From positions 1 through 64,000 of the forward strand of contig JANXBW010000004.1 in NCBI GenBank assembly GCA_025060325.1: a stretch of DNA of 64,000 nucleotides. The letters run 5' to 3'. Positions 58,748 through 64,000 of the stretch are shown here, one piece after another. The notes below the pieces were generated by a model. That model ran no database searches and was not told the DNA's origin. It worked only from the letters and a program-made list of their open reading frames with translations. Every line of letters starts with the position of its first letter. Positions within the stretch are counted from its first letter, which is position 1. The position numbers and the translations under genes are program-made. This DNA comes from Thermoguttaceae bacterium. Lineage in GTDB: Bacteria; Planctomycetota; Planctomycetia; Pirellulales; Thermoguttaceae.

Positions 58748-59947
58748 TCAAAAGAAAGCGACAGTTCGTTGATGAATTGTCCACCGCGCAAGTTGCGAGC
58801 GCTCGACAGTCACGCCGAGCCCCGGACCTTTTAACGCCGGTGCCCAGCCGCCCCAACCAAAGGTCAAGTTCTCGCGGGTAACCAATCGCCGAAAGAGAAA
58901 TCGGTCGTAGGAGCCTTCTACATACCGTGTTTGGCCAACTAGCGTGGCGAAATGCCTCCCCGCGGCTGACAGGATGCCGCTCTCCCCAGGGTGACATCCT
59001 AGCTGAAAGCCAATCCCATTGGAGTGGGCGTAGGCAGCCATTTCCAAACTGCGAAGTAGCCCTCCGCACTTAGATAGTCGAATGTTGATTAAGTCGCAGT
59101 AACCGCTGCTAATCGCCTGATGAAGATCTTCTTTTGTCACAATTGGCTCATCGAGCATGAGGGGGATGGCAAGTCGCGGCCGAATGTCCTTTAGCCGAGG
59201 CAGTTCCTCCACGGGAACTGGATCCTCAATGCAACTAATCCCGAGCGGTTTAAGCTTTTCGATAAATTCGGGCAATTCGTCCGCATGCCAGGCACCGTTG
59301 GCATCTAGGCGGATATCGACCCTTCTGCCCAGCCATTGGCGGAGCCGTCGCAGACGCCGTAACTCGCGCGCCTTGTCCTTTAGGAGCCCGACTTTGATCT
59401 TGCAGTGACGAAAGCCCCAAACACGGATAAACAAGGCTCTGATTGCCTCCGTAACTGGGTGGGCGCCCATGATTGTGGCTGAGTACTGCGCGGCCGAGCG
59501 CGGGTGGATGATACTTTGGGCTGGCGTAAACGCAGAGAGCCCTTGGGACACGGACTGGCCCCAAGAGCGCCCAAACGCATCGAGGATCGCTAGCTCAACT
59601 GCGCACCGCAGGGGATGATCAAACCCCTGGTTCTCCGTCCGCTCTGTCGGCAGCAACTTTAGGTTCTGGCAAAGGCTAAATACATCCGCCCAGCTACCGC
59701 ACGGCTTTGGCAGCCACTCCCCAACAGGTAGCGACCAAAAAAGTTGCCACAGCTGCTCCGCGGACGACCCCAATAGTCTTTTCCGCGGCACGCCCTCGCC
59801 CCAGCCTTCACTTCCGTCGGTAAGTTGACATCGGACAAAAATATTGTCCGAATACCGGTAGGACGCCGCTGCATGGCGAATACCATGCCTTAAAGGAAGG
59901 CGTGCCACGATTAGCGTTAATGTCACGATGCGTTGTGCGGTCGGCAT
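58748..59947 (-). CDS. Enolase-superfamily enzyme (muconate-lactonizing/mandelate-racemase-like)
   Basis: A 399-residue TIM-barrel enzyme of the MLE/dipeptide-epimerase/OSBS branch. Catalytic Lys pair region CKIKVG, metal ligands Asp in IRLDANGAW, Glu in CIEDPVPVEE and Asp in MLDEPIVTKED, and the opposite-face base Lys in NIRLSKCGG. The N-terminal capping domain includes SEGWGEGVPR. Abstracts an alpha-proton from a carboxylate substrate; cannot say which (dipeptide, muconate, succinylbenzoate). ATG 59947 has no strong ribosome site; a hairpin lies 23 bp upstream. Same strand as the SDR, GH3 and PanE-like genes. Confidence 0.85.
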   Translation of the reverse strand: MPTAQRIVTLTLIVARLPLRHGIRHAAASYRYSDNIFVRCQLTDGSEGWGEGVPRKRLLGSSAEQLWQLFWSLPVGEWLPKPCGSWADVFSLCQNLKLLPTERTENQGFDHPLRCAVELAILDAFGRSWGQSVSQGLSAFTPAQSIIHPRSAAQYSATIMGAHPVTEAIRALFIRVWGFRHCKIKVGLLKDKARELRRLRRLRQWLGRRVDIRLDANGAWHADELPEFIEKLKPLGISCIEDPVPVEELPRLKDIRPRLAIPLMLDEPIVTKEDLHQAISSGYCDLINIRLSKCGGLLRSLEMAAYAHSNGIGFQLGCHPGESGILSAAGRHFATLVGQTRYVEGSYDRFLFRRLVTRENLTFGWGGWAPALKGPGLGVTVERSQLARWTIHQRTVAFF

Positions 59948-59969
59948 GTGTAGTTAGGAATAATTTTCC

Positions 59970-59996
59970 CAATCATCAACACTCTCTCGATGATTG
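59970..59996 (-). promoter_or_regulatory. Inverted repeat upstream of enolase-superfamily gene
   Basis: CAATCATC (59970-59977) and GATGATTG (59989-59996) form a perfect 8-bp inverted repeat with an 11-nt centre, 23 bp before the start codon. It would suit an operator or a leader hairpin covering the ribosome-binding region. Confidence 0.45.
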
Positions 59997-60144
59997 TGCC
60001 TCTTTGCTTCAACGGCCGAATTACAGCTTGGCACCGGCCGGGATCTATTCTCCCTTAATGAGGGGTTAATGCTGGTGAAAGACCAACACTGCCCAGCGGG
60101 TTTCGATCAGTAGTTAAAATCGGATCTTAGGTCCCCGGGGCGGA

Positions 60145-61185
60145 TCACCGCACGGCGGCTTGTTTTTTGCGGAGTGCCTCTTGGGCTATCGGCAGATGCT
60201 TGGCTGCCCACTCGAGAGTTTCACGAATCCCTTCCTGAAAATCCACACGCGGCTGATAGCCGAGGACACTTTTTGCCTTTTGGATGGAAAAGTCGAGGTT
60301 GAGGGCCATAAATTTGATACGCGCACGAGTTAGTAGCGGTGGGGTTTTTCTCCTTACCAATCGTGCCCACCATTCCATCGGAACGACGGCGACCTTGGCT
60401 AGCCAAAGAGGTACCATCCCTGGGTGAGGGCAGCCGAAGAAATCGGCTATGGTGTTGATGTATTCTCGTCGCGTTACCAAACGTTCATCGCGAATATTGA
60501 ATGTCTCGCCCACTGCCTGAGGGTGGTCTATGGCAAGGAAAATTGCATCCACCAGATTACCAACGTAAGTGTTGTTGAGAACTTTCGAGCCGTCGCCAAT
60601 GAATTTCAGTCGCCCACTCAAAAGGTTTTCGATAACCCGGGGGATAGAGTGGCGCTCCCATGGCCCGTAGACAAAACCGGGGCGAAGGATCACGGCCGGA
60701 AAGCGGTAATGCTCCATATAGTGGCGAAGCAACATTTCCGCCTCGGCTTTGGTACGAGTGTAGCCATCAAGGCCTTGGAGGTCTGGCGGTACCGATTCGT
60801 CTGTACCGTAGTGATCGCGCCCCGGATAAACACCGAGGGTGCTTATATGGATAAAACGGCGCAGCGACGGCTCGCGAGCGCATGCAGAAATTAGATGTTC
60901 AAGCCCGACCACATTGATTCGGCGATATTCCTCGAGGGGCCCCCAGTCACCGATATGGGCGGCCGCGTGAACAACAACCTGCACATTCGCCACCGCAGGG
61001 GGTAATGTTCCTGGCTGAGCTAGATCGGCCGTGATCACCTCCACCGGAAGGCCCTGGAGAAGAGAGCGATCGCTCGTGGGGCGAACCATGGCCCGGATTC
61101 GGTAACCCTCGGCCAACCCACGCACAACCGTATGGTAACCAATCATGCCACTTGCGCCGGTTACAAGCATAAGCTCGCCGCGCAC
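60145..61185 (-). CDS. NAD(P)-dependent SDR epimerase/dehydratase/reductase (3beta-HSD-like)
   Basis: Extended short-chain dehydrogenase of 346 residues. Nucleotide motif LVTGASGMIGYHTV (TGxxGxxG), VVHAAAHIGDWGP, INVVGLEHLI, ISTLGVYPG and the catalytic YTRTK (Tyr-x3-Lys), then LRPGFVYGPWERHSIPRV. The latter, together with a C-terminal extension containing VPLWLAKVAVVPMEWW, suggests the 3beta-hydroxysteroid/OleD-type reductase or sugar-epimerase branch. GTG 61185 is the start: GAAGGAG lies 8 nt upstream; ATG 61170 is less well placed. Separated by about 200 bp from GH3 and enolase-type genes on the same strand. Confidence 0.87.
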   Translation of the reverse strand: MRGELMLVTGASGMIGYHTVVRGLAEGYRIRAMVRPTSDRSLLQGLPVEVITADLAQPGTLPPAVANVQVVVHAAAHIGDWGPLEEYRRINVVGLEHLISACAREPSLRRFIHISTLGVYPGRDHYGTDESVPPDLQGLDGYTRTKAEAEMLLRHYMEHYRFPAVILRPGFVYGPWERHSIPRVIENLLSGRLKFIGDGSKVLNNTYVGNLVDAIFLAIDHPQAVGETFNIRDERLVTRREYINTIADFFGCPHPGMVPLWLAKVAVVPMEWWARLVRRKTPPLLTRARIKFMALNLDFSIQKAKSVLGYQPRVDFQEGIRETLEWAAKHLPIAQEALRKKQAAVR

Positions 61186-61386
61186 CGGTCGGGCTCCTTC
61201 TTGTCAAGACTCAGATTGTGTGTGTTCGGCACTAGTTCGGATTTGCGGCCGGAAGGTTCCGCAAGTCGCAACCGGGAAGAAAGCCGGCGAATCTGTGCGG
61301 GGATTTAACCGATTTTCCTCGTGGTGGGTTCTTCACCGGCACCATTTTGGGCGCGCAAACACCGTCAAGCCCAAGGGGCTACCAAC

Positions 61387-63135
61387 TTATCGCCACCCCT
61401 CCGCTTGCAGGTTCAGCTGCGAGAGAACCAGATGATCCTCCAAATGATGATGAAGCTTCGTCTGACAGCCTTCTTGTCCGGCGGCGATCGTCGACTTAGT
61501 GACTCGGTCGATGAAGTCAAGATCGGCTACGAGGCAAGGGTGTTTATATTCCTCGAAGTTTCCCCGCTCCTGGGTGTGAAGTTGCCGCAGCCTGGCCCAC
61601 GTACCCGGAGGCACATACTGGACCGTTATCGGGTCAAGCCGATGGGTCTCCAGGCGATTTGCATACTCACAATTAAGCCGAGCCAATTGGGCGTTAACTG
61701 CTGCCGCTAGCTCAGCTTCTCTTCGCTCGGTCTGACCCGGCTCAAGCAAAAGCACATAGCGTGGACGATCGGCTATCGCCGGCGCTAAAGTGAAGGGCTG
61801 CGGGGGAATCCCTAACTGGCGGAAGGCCGTCTCTACTGCTTCGACCACTTGGCTCTCGCTAAGTTTTTCGCCAGTGAAATTTGCAAAGTGGGCGCCTTTG
61901 TTGAGAAATTCGATCAACGGGACATCGTCAAGGTACCCTGTGCAGCGGACCACGTCGCGAATGTCATAGCGGTAGAATCCAGAGGAGGTTGTTAGCAGGA
62001 TGTAGTAATCGCGGCCCACCTCCAACTCGTGAGCAAGAAGAACCGTGGGCTGCAGGGAAGTTCTTTCTTCGACGGGAATAAATTCGAAGAAATGATGGCA
62101 GTACTCCAAGATGCCGCTGCTTGAATGATCCTCATAAGGAACGGTCATATGACCTTCGCTAGCAGAAAGTCCGTGGTCGCGGATAGCCTGCTTGCCGTAG
62201 TATTTTTCAACAAGCGGCAAGAAGATTCGTACTGGGCCCCCGGTCCAGACGGCAATCACCGACAGCTCTGGCCAAGCGCGCGAAAGATCAAGCCGACCAA
62301 TTTGCTCAACAATTCTCTCCAATTGACGGGCACGCGCCGGGTCGCGTCGACGGAAATATGGGCGGAGTTTCTGCCGAATATTCCACGGGATGCTCAAATC
62401 TGCGCGAAGTGAACCGTTGTAAATGTCGCGGATAAGATGCTCAGCCTCTCTCTGGGCCAACCGAGCAAACTCGACAAGCGTGCTCGGATTGGCAGTGCCA
62501 ATTAACCCGATTCTCGGGCACGCTAGACCCAACCTCAAAGCGACGTAGTGTTTGGCATCGGCGGAGTGAATCTCCGTAACACATTGAGGAAGAGCGAACC
62601 GAAGGCGCGCAAGAAACGGAGCCGTGTGGCCCACGAGCCCACTGATAGCGCCGCAGGGAGTTCCCCCGGGGGTATAAAATTGCCGCCAATCACTCGCAAG
62701 CTTAAGAGTTTTCTTGTAAACTAAATCTTTGTGATCCCAGTAAAGCTTTACCCCCCACAGCTGCCAACCACGGCAATACTCTCGGAAAAAATGGTTGGTG
62801 ATGGGGATGTACTTTGGCTGACCAGTGGTCCCGGATGTGAGCGCAAACATAAGTACTTTCGTCCCGGGACCGTACATAGCGTCCCACTTGCCAGCTTTTA
62901 ACTTTTCGATCCAAGGCCGATAGTATTCGTAGTCGGTAATCGGCACCTGTTTGCGAAAATCACTCACGGTGCGAATGTGGGCAAATCCATGCGCTCGGCC
63001 AAATTCGCTACTTGCGTGCCGACGAACTTTGCGCAAAAGTACTTGTTCTTGATACCATCGCCCTCGACGAGCGTTGTTGACAAAAGCCCGAAAAGCTTGG
63101 TACTTCCAAAAAAGGTAGGCGTAGCGCTCCACCAT
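61387..63135 (-). CDS. GH3-family acyl-acid amido synthetase-like protein
   Basis: A 582-residue acyl-adenylating enzyme related to plant GH3 auxin/jasmonate conjugating enzymes. The ATP-binding motif is LTSGTTGQPKYIPITNHFF (residues ~109-127), followed by IAVWTGGPVRIFLPL, LSASEGHMTVPYED and a YYILLTTSSGFYRYDIRDVVRC segment (YR.DxG-like motif), then ANFTGEKLSESQVVEAV near the hinge. Bacterial homologues are of mostly unknown substrate; conjugation of an acyl acid to an amine/amino acid is the family reaction. AAGGAG sits 8 nt before ATG 63135. It starts 5 bp downstream of the PanE-like gene stop, so the two are surely co-transcribed. Confidence 0.9.
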   Translation of the reverse strand: MVERYAYLFWKYQAFRAFVNNARRGRWYQEQVLLRKVRRHASSEFGRAHGFAHIRTVSDFRKQVPITDYEYYRPWIEKLKAGKWDAMYGPGTKVLMFALTSGTTGQPKYIPITNHFFREYCRGWQLWGVKLYWDHKDLVYKKTLKLASDWRQFYTPGGTPCGAISGLVGHTAPFLARLRFALPQCVTEIHSADAKHYVALRLGLACPRIGLIGTANPSTLVEFARLAQREAEHLIRDIYNGSLRADLSIPWNIRQKLRPYFRRRDPARARQLERIVEQIGRLDLSRAWPELSVIAVWTGGPVRIFLPLVEKYYGKQAIRDHGLSASEGHMTVPYEDHSSSGILEYCHHFFEFIPVEERTSLQPTVLLAHELEVGRDYYILLTTSSGFYRYDIRDVVRCTGYLDDVPLIEFLNKGAHFANFTGEKLSESQVVEAVETAFRQLGIPPQPFTLAPAIADRPRYVLLLEPGQTERREAELAAAVNAQLARLNCEYANRLETHRLDPITVQYVPPGTWARLRQLHTQERGNFEEYKHPCLVADLDFIDRVTKSTIAAGQEGCQTKLHHHLEDHLVLSQLNLQAEGWR

Positions 63136-63139
63136 GGCC

Positions 63140-64000
63140 TTAACTCCTTTCCACGCCGATGGTGGTTGGTTCGAATCGCCTAACCTGCAAACGTTCCTTG
63201 AAGCGGTGAATTACTTCATCCCGGGCTAAAAAGGTGCGGGGGTTTTTTTGTTCCAACTCGTGCGTTAACTCCAGGACAAGCTCGTTAAGCGGGCACGGGG
63301 TTTGGTGTTCGCTACCTAATCTAACGATTTCTCCGTTTATAAAGTCGACCTCGGTCTTCTTCCCGGAGACCAAGTCCTGATAGAGCGAAAACACGATGGG
63401 CCGGCGGTTGAAACCAAAACGCATTAGGCCCCCGAGCAGCTGCCCGACTATGGGGAAGCCAAGAAGATGACAGATGGTACGAAAATGGCGGATTCCTGGT
63501 CGGCCCGGGATGGCACGATGGTGAATGCCCGCCGCCCGATAAACACGCTCGATTTCCCTAAAAAGCGGAATCGCCACCCAGCGCCGCCACGGATGATGAA
63601 GTAGACATTCGGTAATAAAGTTGGAGGCCGACAGGCACGATACGTAGCCCACCGCGTTGATGCCTAATTTAGTGTAACGTAATCCCTGAATTTCCCGTGT
63701 GTATTTAATGGGCATCCCCGTTTTACTGAGGATGGCGGCTGCTTTCCTAGCAGCGGCTTCGGCATCCGGGAACATGGGGCCCACTGCGGTCAGACCACCT
63801 AACTGGAGAGAGATATGTCCCGGAGCGGTGACGGCCACGTTTATTGTTGTTACAGCGGCCACGAGCTGCGAAGGAGGCAACCACCGCTGGAAGATTTGAT
63901 CGCAAATCCCATTTTGAATAACCACAACCGTTGCCTGGCGGATAAACGGAGCGGCTTGGCTTAGTGCCTCCTCGGTTCCGTGTGATTTGACGCAGAAAAG
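63140..64000 (-). CDS. Ketopantoate reductase (PanE/ApbA)-like protein, 5' part outside window
   Basis: The C-terminal ~286 residues of a 2-dehydropantoate 2-reductase-like enzyme. The frame is open to the window end, and upstream residues (FCVKSHGTEEAL..AAPFI then VVVIQNGICDQIF) match the PanE Rossmann domain (VK-t..a, QNG), so a GTG at 63925 is not the true start. Downstream: ITTINVAVTAPGHISLQLGG-like 'g.T..gA....G.v..' region, and the C-terminal helical domain with Lys in RYTKLGINAV, the conserved KLxxNa element, and SLYQDLVSGKKTEVDFINGEIVRLG that matches the family S.x.QD...G..TEidyinG motif. Pantothenate or a related alpha-keto acid reduction; GH3 follows in the same operon. Confidence 0.85.
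   Translation of the reverse strand, partial: LFCVKSHGTEEALSQAAPFIRQATVVVIQNGICDQIFQRWLPPSQLVAAVTTINVAVTAPGHISLQLGGLTAVGPMFPDAEAAARKAAAILSKTGMPIKYTREIQGLRYTKLGINAVGYVSCLSASNFITECLLHHPWRRWVAIPLFREIERVYRAAGIHHRAIPGRPGIRHFRTICHLLGFPIVGQLLGGLMRFGFNRRPIVFSLYQDLVSGKKTEVDFINGEIVRLGSEHQTPCPLNELVLELTHELEQKNPRTFLARDEVIHRFKERLQVRRFEPTTIGVERS

Overview
The window looks like a chromosomal segment of a planctomycete, probably a free-living Pirellulales or Thermoguttaceae-type bacterium. No rRNA or marker gene is present, so this rests on gene content. Supporting traits are a giant secreted protein with an N-terminal 'LEDR.LMA' sorting motif, a transmembrane Ser/Thr kinase with the long N-terminal leader usual in this phylum, a formylglycine sulfatase, a DUF6807 (PmoA-family) protein, a small transthyretin-like lipoprotein, large PQQ-repeat proteins and a bacterial V/A-type ATPase operon. 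Intergenic gaps are often 300-1000 bp. I found no tRNA, rRNA, CRISPR array, insertion sequence or prophage.

Layout. 1-3600: 3' part of a UDP-GlcNAc 2-epimerase gene, two tandem DUF218-like membrane proteins and a secreted endonuclease/exonuclease/phosphatase-fold enzyme, closed by a strong terminator. 3.7-9.2 kb: bioA, a sugar-phosphate isomerase-like TIM barrel and a 938-aa PQQ-propeller protein. 9.3-11.7 kb: copper P-type ATPase (minus strand). 12.1-17.5 kb: a lipoprotein gene, then a minus-strand unit encoding a 1067-aa cyclophilin/Ig-like secreted protein overlapping an ECF transporter T subunit and followed by its ATPase. 18.6-28.4 kb: a DUF3352-like secreted protein and a seven-gene V-type ATPase operon in the order E, DUF2764, A, B, D, I, K, the arrangement known from Chlamydia and Borrelia. 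28.8-40.4 kb: purM, a mono-haem c-type protein, a DUF6807 protein, a LolD/FtsX-type ABC exporter pair, a flavodoxin-fold reductase and a chemoreceptor. 40.8-47.1 kb: a carbohydrate-oriented group (sulfatase, sialidase-like BNR protein, alpha/beta-hydrolase, parallel beta-helix protein). 47.2-56.2 kb: a secreted protein of unknown function, a Ser/Thr kinase, a 1335-aa LplT-PlsC-AasC-type fusion and an ApbE flavin transferase overlapping it by four bases. 57.1-64 kb: a secreted protein made of five 19-20-residue Gly-Pro repeats, an unknown protein, and a minus-strand group of enolase-superfamily enzyme, SDR epimerase/reductase, GH3-type acyl-adenylating enzyme and a ketopantoate-reductase-like protein cut by the window end.

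Most unusual items: the alternating Trp/Tyr 'GPxGxxWR' repeat protein; a receiver-like insertion in a predicted periplasmic loop of the lysophospholipid transporter/acyltransferase fusion; the coupling of a secreted cyclophilin/Ig protein to an ECF transporter without an S component; the V-ATPase proteolipid with a sodium-type ligand set; and several intergenic structured or repeated elements (upstream of the DUF3352-like gene, downstream of atpK, upstream of the unknown gene at 58.1 kb). All functional statements come from reading motifs; no database search was run.
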